Below are positions 6,654 to 12,931 of a stretch of 31,307 nucleotides of DNA, in pieces (positions within the stretch are counted from its first letter, which is position 1; every line of letters begins with the position of its first letter). The translations under genes and the position numbers were made by a program. The DNA is from a virus. The stretch spans positions 1 to 31,307 of the IMG/VR virus record IMGVR_UViG_3300030061_002495; one strand, 5' to 3'. The notes under the pieces are model-generated. The model searched no databases and had not been told where the DNA came from. It saw only the letters and a program-made list of their open reading frames with translations.

Positions 6654-7129
6654 TGTCTGACCATCGTGTACGTGCGGTGACTAATCACATAGGCCATGTA
6701 AACAGTTTTAATCTCAGGGTAGATGAAACGGTTTTAGCAGATCCGCGTGAAACAATAAGGGTAGTCCTTCACCCTACGCATTACAAAAGACTCATGTATG
6801 TATTAGGGGCAGGGGGTACGGAAACACAACGCGATTTCCAAAAGAAATATGGTGCTATAGCCGCTCATATTTTTGCTTTTTCTGAGGGTGACGTAACTGA
6901 TTTAGAGGTGTGGTTAGGGTTTAACTTAATGCTCGGCCCTTTTATTATTTCTCGGCGGTGCGGGGGTCGTAATACAAATTGGCGAGTGTATGCTGCTGTT
7001 TCTCCTCACACGTTTATGAACTCCCCTGTAAAGTTTATTAAAGGTTCCCCTGGTAAAGTTGATTCAGTTTTTTCTGCCCGTGTAAAAGTGTTAGTTGATG
7101 GTGAGTTGTCAAAACGAGTTGTGGAATGA
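6653..7129 (+). CDS. Hypothetical protein, 158 aa
   Basis: Unrecognised soluble protein with mixed alpha/beta character. Notable segments are an Arg/His-rich N-terminus (MSDHRVRAVTNHIGHVN), a Gly-rich turn (VLGAGGTETQ), a hydrophobic stretch (VWLGFNLMLGPFIISRRCGG) and a Lys/Val-rich C-terminus. It sits between two nucleases, with a TAATG overlap upstream and an ATGA overlap downstream. It may therefore be a partner in DNA processing; this is context only. Confidence 0.7.
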   Translation: MSDHRVRAVTNHIGHVNSFNLRVDETVLADPRETIRVVLHPTHYKRLMYVLGAGGTETQRDFQKKYGAIAAHIFAFSEGDVTDLEVWLGFNLMLGPFIISRRCGGRNTNWRVYAAVSPHTFMNSPVKFIKGSPGKVDSVFSARVKVLVDGELSKRVVE

Positions 7130-7788
7130 ATGCTTGGTCTTACAGCAGCCTTAAAACTTTTGAACAGTGCCCTAAAAAGTATTACCACTTGAAAGTTAAG
7201 CGCGATGTTAAAGACAAAGGCAGTAGAGCAAGTATCTATGGGGAAGAAGTGCACAAAGCTGCCGAAGATTTTATTGCATCTGCTACTCCCATCCCGCAGC
7301 GGTTTTCTTTCCTTACTAATGTTTTGAATACTTTAGTTTCTATCCCAGGAGAAAAGCTGTGCGAAGTTAAACTGGGGGTAGCTAAAAGTGATGAAGGCTA
7401 TGAACCTACAAAGTTTTTTGCTGATAATGTGTGGTGGCGTGGTGTGGCAGACTTAGTTATTTTGCAGGGTGATACTGCTTTTTCCATTGATTATAAAACT
7501 GGGAAAAATACTCGGTATGCTGATACTAAACAATTGGACGCGGTGGCTGCTGCTATTTTTACGCACTACCCTCATGTTAAAAAGATTAAATCGGCATTAG
7601 CTTTTGTGGTTTGCAATGAATTAATACGTAAAGAACACGTTAGTGATATGCGCGATTCGTACTTTGCGACTTTTGAACCAGAGCTTGAACGCTTGGCGGG
7701 TGCAGAAGAATCAGGAGTCTGGAATGCAAAGACCGGACCCCTCTGTGCGTACTGCCCCGTCATTGAATGTGAGCATAACAGGACATAA
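7126..7788 (+). CDS. Cas4/RecB-like PD-(D/E)XK exonuclease with probable Fe-S site, 220 aa
   Basis: The layout matches the Cas4/AddB-type (PDDEXK_1) nucleases. These are: an N-terminal SYSSLKTFEQCPKKYY box with Cys15; GEEVHKAAEDF; GVADLV with Asp109; SIDYKTGK with Asp122 and Lys124; a QLDAVAAAI helix; and a C-terminal CAYCPVIEC with Cys207, Cys210 and Cys215. Together with Cys15 these give the four cysteines that hold a [4Fe-4S] cluster in this family. The expected activity is single-strand exonuclease or end-processing in recombination or replication. This is a stand-alone phage enzyme; there is no CRISPR locus in the window. The start overlaps the upstream stop as ATGA. Confidence 0.88.
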   Translation: MNAWSYSSLKTFEQCPKKYYHLKVKRDVKDKGSRASIYGEEVHKAAEDFIASATPIPQRFSFLTNVLNTLVSIPGEKLCEVKLGVAKSDEGYEPTKFFADNVWWRGVADLVILQGDTAFSIDYKTGKNTRYADTKQLDAVAAAIFTHYPHVKKIKSALAFVVCNELIRKEHVSDMRDSYFATFEPELERLAGAEESGVWNAKTGPLCAYCPVIECEHNRT

Positions 7789-7790
7789 GA

Positions 7791-8468
7791 ATGAGTAACA
7801 AAAAAGATATTAATTTATTTAGTAGCGCCCCTTTAGATCCTTATTGCATTATTACTTCTTTGTACCCTTATCGGTATGACCCGTTTGAATGGAACATTTT
7901 TTCGAAAGATATGTTGCATAGCTTACGCTCGGTACGGCACAACTTCCCCACGCACATGCAAATACTACTCAACGATTTTTCTGTAGTAGCTGGTTCTGAT
8001 TTAAAAAATTATAACTCTTTGGTTGGCACTTCAATTTTTGCTTGGCAGTGGAATATTTTTAAAGAAGTGAGGTGGCGCGTTGCAAACGGGGCTCATTACA
8101 TGGAAGTGTTAAAGGAGTTAAGACGCAGAACTTCTTTGGTTTTATCCTCACATAACATTAAAGACCCCTCAATGAATAGCTACTACAACGAAAGATGGCG
8201 AATATTACGCAGTGAATTGTTTGAAGTATACGGGGCTGCTTGCAGTGTATGTGGAAGAAATTACAAGACAGACGGAGTTGTCATTCAAGGGGATCACATA
8301 CAACCAAAAATTAAACGCCCTGACATTGCTTTGTACTTTAGCAACTTACAAGTTTTGTGTAGGGATTGCAACGTGGGCAAAAGTTATTACTACAACACCG
8401 ACCATCGTTCACAGGCCGTGTTACCCACTGGATATACTACAAATAAAAGGGTAAGTAATTGGGACTAA
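7791..8468 (+). CDS. HNH endonuclease, 225 aa
   Basis: The C-terminal half carries a complete HNH domain: CSVC (Cys151, Cys154), VIQGDHIQP (Asp168, His169) and LQVLCRDCN (Cys190, Cys193, Asn194), a zinc-supported beta-beta-alpha-metal nuclease. The N-terminal ~140 residues are Tyr/Phe/Trp-rich with no recognised domain and may be a DNA-recognition part. AGGA lies before the ATG. It could be a free-standing homing endonuclease or a dedicated replication/recombination nuclease. It lies in an operon with coupled genes and shows no intron or interrupted neighbour, so homing is not proven. Confidence 0.85.
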   Translation: MSNKKDINLFSSAPLDPYCIITSLYPYRYDPFEWNIFSKDMLHSLRSVRHNFPTHMQILLNDFSVVAGSDLKNYNSLVGTSIFAWQWNIFKEVRWRVANGAHYMEVLKELRRRTSLVLSSHNIKDPSMNSYYNERWRILRSELFEVYGAACSVCGRNYKTDGVVIQGDHIQPKIKRPDIALYFSNLQVLCRDCNVGKSYYYNTDHRSQAVLPTGYTTNKRVSNWD

Positions 8469-9145
8469 CAAAGAAAATATTGATTGCAGTACCGGCTTAC
8501 GATGGCAGAGTGTGTTGTGATTTTTCTGTCGGCATAGCTGAAATATTTAGGTTAGCGCAAGAAAACGGATACGAGTTATTTCTTCAGTATTGGATGTATG
8601 ATTCTTTGATTCACATAGCAAGGAACAGTTTGTTTACCTGTGCTTATGAACAGGGGGTTGACGCTATAGTTTTTATTGATTCCGACCAGGGATTTACTTC
8701 AGAAGCTTTTTTTGCGGTTCTTTCCCATGATGTGGATGTTGTTGGTATCCCCGTGCGTAACAAAACTTTCGAAGAGGGTTACAACATTAGACCCACTGAC
8801 ATTGAACCACACAATTACAATATAGCTTTAAAACTTTTAGAAGTAGAGGCTATAGGCACTGGGTTTTTAAAGTTGTCAAAACACGCTATTCAAGTTCTTA
8901 GGGATTCGAGCCCGGCTTATGGAGACAATCACCGCATGGTATGTAATACACAAATTATTAATGGAGGGTTGATTGGGGAGGACATACAGATATGTGACAA
9001 ACTTAGGGCTGCTAATATAAAAGTATACGCGGATATTGCCCATACTTGTGACCATTTTGGCACCAATAAGTGGGTAGGCAACTATAAAGATTACTACGTG
9101 CGTGGGTTACATGAACTGAAAAGAATAAAACAAGAGGGCAGTTAA
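8459..9145 (+). CDS. GT-A fold glycosyltransferase, 228 aa
   Basis: The N-terminus ILIAVPAYDGRVC and the IVFIDSDQGF segment with the DxD-type metal/sugar-nucleotide motif (Asp74, Asp76) indicate a GT2-like GT-A glycosyltransferase. No signal peptide or membrane segment is seen, so it acts in the cytoplasm. The TTG at 8459 is taken as start because AAAGGGTAAG precedes it and no ATG lies nearby. It overlaps the HNH gene by 10 bases and directly precedes the helicase gene. Position in the replication block, not among virion genes, raises the possibility of phage DNA glycosylation. Modification of host surface sugars or a virion protein is equally possible. Confidence 0.8.
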   Translation: MGLTKKILIAVPAYDGRVCCDFSVGIAEIFRLAQENGYELFLQYWMYDSLIHIARNSLFTCAYEQGVDAIVFIDSDQGFTSEAFFAVLSHDVDVVGIPVRNKTFEEGYNIRPTDIEPHNYNIALKLLEVEAIGTGFLKLSKHAIQVLRDSSPAYGDNHRMVCNTQIINGGLIGEDIQICDKLRAANIKVYADIAHTCDHFGTNKWVGNYKDYYVRGLHELKRIKQEGS

Positions 9146-10699
9146 TTGGAATTGATAGAGAATAAAGCTTTAATGTTACGCACTCGTACACCACATGTGG
9201 TTACGGAAGCGATTAAAAAAAGCAAAGTGATTTCCAGGGATGGCGATATCTATAACGTGCTTATACATTGGGGGTTGCGTGAAGCACAAGCTTTGAGCCA
9301 ATTAAAAGTACAGAATGTCCCTTCCCCCATCAACCGTGACTACCAGTGGTCTGGCAAGCTTACCCCTTTTAAGCACCAGGAAATAACCTCTTCCTTTTTA
9401 ACCTTGAACAAAAAGGCTTTTTGTTTTAACGAACAAGGTACCGGCAAAACAGCTTCTGTTATATGGGCGGCAGATTACTTGATGAAGCGCGGTGATATAA
9501 AAAGAGTATTAGTTCTATGCCCTTTGTCGATTATGAAATCAGCGTGGCAGGAAGATTTGTTTAAGTTTGCTATGCATCGTAGTTGTTCCGTAGCGCACGG
9601 CACCGCAGAGCGAAGAAAAAAGATTTTAGCTGCGGGTTCTGAGTTTGTCATCATTAACTTTGATGGGCTTAGGGTAATTAAAGAGGAAGTTTTAGCTGGT
9701 GGTTTTGATTTAATTGTTGTTGATGAAGCCAATGCTTACAAAAATGTGCAAACCAACCGATGGAAAATACTCAGGGATATTGTGGCTAAAACTCCTTGGC
9801 TATGGATGCTTACGGGTACTCCTGCCGCGCAGTCTCCGGTGGATGCGTTCGGGTTAGCCAAACTAGTCAACCCTACTAACATACCTAACTATTTCGGTAG
9901 GTTCAGGGATGAGGTTATGTACAAGGTTACGCAGTATAAATGGGCCCCTAAGCCCGATGCTCAACAGACGGTGCATAAAGCGTTGCAACCGGCGATTAGA
10001 TTTGAGCGGGACCAATGTTTAGATTTGCCAGATGTTACTTACATGGAGCGAGAAGCGCCCCTGTCTGCACAACAGGTCAAGTACTATAAAAAACTTAAGA
10101 AAGACATGATGTTATCCGCTGCGGGGGAGGAAGTCAGCGCGGTCAATGCTGCTACTCAACTGAATAAACTTTTGCAGTTGTCTGGCGGGGCGGTGTACAC
10201 GGATGATGGGCAAGTCTTAGAGTTTGATGTGAGTGCACGGCTTAAGGTTATCTTAGAGGTAATAGAAGAGTCCTCTCACAAGGTATTAGTTTTTGTCCCG
10301 TTTACTCACACCATCGAACTTTTGGAGCAGTTTCTTGTCAAACAAAAGATCCCATGCGAGGTCATTAACGGGAAGGTTTCAGTTAATCGTAGGAGCGAAA
10401 TTGTTTCTGAGTTTCAATCCAAAGATACTTTAAAAGTACTCCTCATCCAACCCCAAGCAGCTTCGCATGGTCTTACTCTTACTGCGGCTAATACAGTGGT
10501 GTGGTACGCCCCAGTAACCAGTGTTGAAACTTACTTACAGGCTAACGCTAGGATCAATAGACCAGGGCAAAACAACCGGATGAGTGTGGTGCACATCCAA
10601 GGAAGTCCTGTAGAAGCAAGGCTGTATAAGATGCTCCAGGGCAATATTTTAAACCACCACAAAATTATAGATCTTTATAGGAAAGAAATAAGCGAGTAG
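9146..10699 (+). CDS. SNF2-family superfamily 2 DNA helicase/translocase, 517 aa
   Basis: All SF2/SNF2 motifs are visible: motif I EQGTGKT with Lys101, motif Ia VLCPLSIMKSAW, motif II DEAN (Asp193, Glu194), motif III LTGTPAAQS, motif IV KVLVFVPF, motif V with SHGLTLTAAN, and motif VI NARINRPGQ with Arg469 and Arg472. It is a compact protein with the two RecA-like lobes and little else, as is usual for phage SNF2 proteins. It is expected to translocate on double-stranded DNA and remodel forks or strip proteins. The TTG at 9146 directly after the upstream stop, with GAGGG six bases before, is the start; ATG 9173 is an alternative. It ends the first plus-strand replication block. Confidence 0.92.
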   Translation: MELIENKALMLRTRTPHVVTEAIKKSKVISRDGDIYNVLIHWGLREAQALSQLKVQNVPSPINRDYQWSGKLTPFKHQEITSSFLTLNKKAFCFNEQGTGKTASVIWAADYLMKRGDIKRVLVLCPLSIMKSAWQEDLFKFAMHRSCSVAHGTAERRKKILAAGSEFVIINFDGLRVIKEEVLAGGFDLIVVDEANAYKNVQTNRWKILRDIVAKTPWLWMLTGTPAAQSPVDAFGLAKLVNPTNIPNYFGRFRDEVMYKVTQYKWAPKPDAQQTVHKALQPAIRFERDQCLDLPDVTYMEREAPLSAQQVKYYKKLKKDMMLSAAGEEVSAVNAATQLNKLLQLSGGAVYTDDGQVLEFDVSARLKVILEVIEESSHKVLVFVPFTHTIELLEQFLVKQKIPCEVINGKVSVNRRSEIVSEFQSKDTLKVLLIQPQAASHGLTLTAANTVVWYAPVTSVETYLQANARINRPGQNNRMSVVHIQGSPVEARLYKMLQGNILNHHKIIDLYRKEISE

Positions 10700-10701
10700 G
10701 C

Positions 10702-10729
10702 TTGACTTTGTCAAACACAGTGTTATCCT
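10702..10729 (+). promoter_or_regulatory. Candidate sigma70 promoter with two operator-like dyads
   Basis: A -35-like TTGACT (10702-10707) and a -10-like TATCCT (10724-10729) are 16 bases apart in a 66-bp gap between genes, placing a start site near 10736. The region also contains two perfect short dyads: TTGACtttGTCAA at 10702-10714, over the -35, and AACACaGTGTT at 10714-10724, running up to the -10. Such symmetry at promoter elements is typical of repressor or activator sites. The -10 matches consensus at only four of six positions, so activity is uncertain. Confidence 0.5.
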
Positions 10730-10765
10730 TACTTCCCTTTTTTAAAAACTCAACGGGATATACCG

Positions 10766-11176
10766 ATGAATGAACCTACCAAACCTACTCCAGACGAGTT
10801 AGTCAAAGTCTACATAAAAATCCGAGAAGCCATACGCGAGAAGGAAGCTGCACACAAAGAAGAGATTGCCTCTCTTAAAGAGCAATTTAAAATGATGTCC
10901 GATTTACTTTTGGATCATTGCAAAGAGCATAACGCTACTTCTGTTGTAACTGAGTTTGGTACTTTTTACCGTACTGTTAGGACTAAATATTGGACTAGCG
11001 ATTGGGCAGCTATGTATGACTTTATTGTAGACAAAGGCGCTGCGCATGTACTGGAGAAGCGGATTAACAGTAAAGCTATGCAAGAATTTTTAGAAGAAAA
11101 CCCCGAGAGTTTACCGGCGGGTCTTAACTCCGATAAGGCATATACTATCCAAGTTAGAAAACCCAATGCTAAATAG
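10766..11176 (+). CDS. Conserved phage protein, possibly Gp157-like, 136 aa
   Basis: The N-terminal half is a charged helix or coiled coil (REAIREKEAAHKEEIASLKE and onwards). The C-terminal half has a pattern seen in many phage proteins next to SSB-like genes: FGTFYRTVRTKYWTSDW, LEKRINSKAMQEFLEENP, then LPAGLN. It may relate to the Siphovirus Gp157-type families, but I cannot confirm that. It is the first gene after the candidate promoter, has GGGA before the ATG, and its end overlaps the SSB-like gene by 11 bases. A role in DNA recombination or replication is inferred from context. Confidence 0.7.
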   Translation: MNEPTKPTPDELVKVYIKIREAIREKEAAHKEEIASLKEQFKMMSDLLLDHCKEHNATSVVTEFGTFYRTVRTKYWTSDWAAMYDFIVDKGAAHVLEKRINSKAMQEFLEENPESLPAGLNSDKAYTIQVRKPNAK

Positions 11177-11876
11177 TCCGTTCCCCAACGATGCAGAGTC
11201 TCCCCGAGTTACTAAGAGGAGGCTTCAGACTAATACTAACGGTACTTTTGTGCGTGTCGTTAACGGCGAGAAAGAGGGGGAACCTTTCCATAGCAGCGTT
11301 AACATTATTGTAACTTGGTCCTTACCAAGCGTGTCTCGTATTTTTTACAAAGATAAATATGACGCTAGTAAACCTGCCGCTTCACCTAAATGTTGGTCAA
11401 ACATGGGAGACAAGCCAGAAAAAGAAACTCCTGACCCACAACACCCAAACTGTGCAGATTGCGAAAACAATATTAAAGGTTCTGGTGCGGGGTCTAGCAG
11501 AGCGTGCAGGTATATGCGCCGCCTTGCCGTCCTCATAGAAGGGGATACCTCTGGGGATGTTTATCAATTTAATGTACCGGCTAAGTCTTTGTTTGGGAAG
11601 GGCAAAGGCAATGTGCATCCTTTTGAAAGTTACCTTTCTTACTTACGGTCTAATGGAGAACACCCAGACAATGTTGTGACTAAAGTTTGTTACAGCCCTA
11701 ACTCCAATGCCATAGAACTTTTATTTACACCTTTACGCAATGTAAGCGAGGAAGAATGGCAGTTGGTTAAGACCGCCCAAGATCTTCCTGATATAAAACG
11801 TTACACCCAGGTTGTAGCCTACAGTGTAGCTGAACAATCTCCCTTTGCTGAAACGCAGGGGTTTACTTTTAGTTAA
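11166..11876 (+). CDS. Phage ssDNA-binding/recombination-associated protein with Cys cluster, 236 aa (tentative)
   Basis: I recognise this only as a type of protein that in phages accompanies the SSB-like gene downstream. Visible features are a beta-rich N-terminal part (IIVTWSLPSVSRIFYKDKY), a possible zinc site with Cys76, Cys96, Cys99 and Cys114 (PKCW, CADC, RACRY), and an OB-like middle with aromatic and basic residues. The length and the position between two DNA-binding genes fit a single-strand-binding or annealing function. This is inference. The start lies inside the upstream gene with no strong Shine-Dalgarno, so translation is probably coupled. Confidence 0.6.
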   Translation: MLNSPFPNDAESPRVTKRRLQTNTNGTFVRVVNGEKEGEPFHSSVNIIVTWSLPSVSRIFYKDKYDASKPAASPKCWSNMGDKPEKETPDPQHPNCADCENNIKGSGAGSSRACRYMRRLAVLIEGDTSGDVYQFNVPAKSLFGKGKGNVHPFESYLSYLRSNGEHPDNVVTKVCYSPNSNAIELLFTPLRNVSEEEWQLVKTAQDLPDIKRYTQVVAYSVAEQSPFAETQGFTFS

Positions 11877-11894
11877 TTTTGACAGGAGAAAATA

Positions 11895-12632
11895 ATGTCC
11901 GACCCTATTTACCATGTAATTAAAAACGTATCTGCGCTTTATCCGAGAATAAATAGAACGTATAGATACGATACTACAGCAGGGAAAAGTGTCCCTTGTG
12001 ACCCGTTAGCTGACCAAGCAAGTTATGCTTTACAGTTTAAGGCTAGTGATGCCCAGGCTAAAGAGTTGTATCAAGTTATGAGCAAAGCGTTTGCAGATTC
12101 AGATAGACGCACACCTAAATGGGCAGACACGTTGGAATTGCCTTTTAACCAAGATGAAGATGGCCTTTTCATAGGTAAAGCTAGTTTGAAAGGGGCGTAC
12201 AACAGCGAGTTGACTACACCCCCTAAACAGTTTGATTCGCAAAACACCCCACTCCCTGTTGATTTTTTATTGACTACAGGTAGCACAGTCAATTTAAGTG
12301 TAACCCTCTACCCTTACGGACCTAGTGACAAATCCACTGGTGGGGGTGTCTCGTTACGTTTACGTGCGGTACAAGTAATTAAGTACGTACCAATGCAAGA
12401 GCGTTCTCCGTTTGAGGTAGTAGAAGATGGGTTCCAAAGTGCAGAGCTAACGGGGTCTAATGAGCCTTCTGCCACTGAACTTTTCCCTACTGACGAAATT
12501 ATTCCTGCCCCTAAAAAAGAGCCAGTGGTCGCAGACCCTATTGCAGAGCCTGTTAAGAAGGAAGTTAAGAAAGAGGCAGCGCCGCCCAAAGATGAAATTG
12601 CTGATGTCCTCTCTGCGTGGGCAGATGAGTAA
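11895..12632 (+). CDS. SSB-like ssDNA-binding protein (resembles DUF2815/gp2.5 type), 245 aa
   Basis: The pattern YPRINRTYRYD, then CDPLADQASYALQF, then GVSLRLRAVQVIKYVP, then SPFEVVEDGF matches the phage SSB-like family with an OB fold that includes DUF2815. The last ~70 residues form a low-complexity linker of Pro, Lys, Glu and Ala ending IADVLSAWADE. That acidic tail is typical of SSB proteins such as T7 gp2.5, where it recruits replication partners. AGGAGAAAA before the ATG is a strong ribosome-binding site, fitting high expression. It probably coats single-stranded DNA for the polymerase, primase-helicase and recombination nucleases. Confidence 0.75.
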   Translation: MSDPIYHVIKNVSALYPRINRTYRYDTTAGKSVPCDPLADQASYALQFKASDAQAKELYQVMSKAFADSDRRTPKWADTLELPFNQDEDGLFIGKASLKGAYNSELTTPPKQFDSQNTPLPVDFLLTTGSTVNLSVTLYPYGPSDKSTGGGVSLRLRAVQVIKYVPMQERSPFEVVEDGFQSAELTGSNEPSATELFPTDEIIPAPKKEPVVADPIAEPVKKEVKKEAAPPKDEIADVLSAWADE

Positions 12633-12635
12633 TCT

Positions 12636-12875
12636 ATGAGCTACGGGTACAGCATACGGCTAATAGAACTAAATAAGAAAGCTAACAAAAGATCTCTTGG
12701 TGTTCGCTTAGGCAAGTTGTGCATAAAGCATGATCTGCCTATAGCGCAAGTGTCTATCCATTTGGGTGTTAGTAGGCAAACTTTATACAACTGGTTTGAG
12801 GGTGTTTGTGAACCTCATCATACAGTGTCGGATAAAGTCCAAGAATATTTAGACTCCTTTAAGCCTAATACATAA
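12636..12875 (+). CDS. Small HTH DNA-binding protein, 79 aa
   Basis: Residues ~34-54 (LPIAQVSIHLGVSRQTLYNWF) form a clear helix-turn-helix of the Cro/CI or XRE type, preceded by one or two helices. No other domain is present. It follows the SSB-like gene by three bases and precedes a hairpin and the primase-helicase gene. It could be an operon regulator, perhaps acting on the dyads near 10702-10724, or an architectural replication protein. Neither is shown by the sequence. A lysogeny repressor is unlikely because no integrase or divergent promoter is present. Confidence 0.8.
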   Translation: MSYGYSIRLIELNKKANKRSLGVRLGKLCIKHDLPIAQVSIHLGVSRQTLYNWFEGVCEPHHTVSDKVQEYLDSFKPNT

Positions 12876-12900
12876 AAGTATAAAAATGAATCGAGGTAAC

Positions 12901-12922
12901 TTGGGGGGAGCAGTCCCCCTAA
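12901..12922 (+). promoter_or_regulatory. G6/C5 hairpin in the leader of the primase-helicase gene
   Basis: Five G-C pairs (G 12904-12908 with C 12915-12919) flanked by a G-U and two T-A pairs enclose the loop AGCAGT. An A-run follows, not a T-run, so it is not a standard intrinsic terminator on either strand. The hairpin takes up the only purine-rich GGGGGGAG stretch, and the ATG at 12932 otherwise has just an A-rich leader. This suggests translational control or mRNA stabilisation. A 17-codon open frame (12886-12939) also runs through the hairpin and ends over the gene start. Confidence 0.4.
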
Positions 12923-12931
12923 AAAAAGTAA

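Noticed and set aside
7791-8468. Homing endonuclease marking an intron
   Set aside because: The HNH domain is clear, but neighbouring genes are uninterrupted and overlap it as a normal operon; no intron signature was seen.
12636-12875. CI-type lysogeny repressor
   Set aside because: The protein is only 79 aa with one HTH and lies inside a replication operon. No integrase, divergent promoter or attachment site is present.
12901-12927. Intrinsic terminator between the HTH and primase-helicase genes
   Set aside because: The hairpin is followed by an A-run, not T, on the plus strand, and there is no transcription unit on the minus strand here. It is better read as a leader structure.
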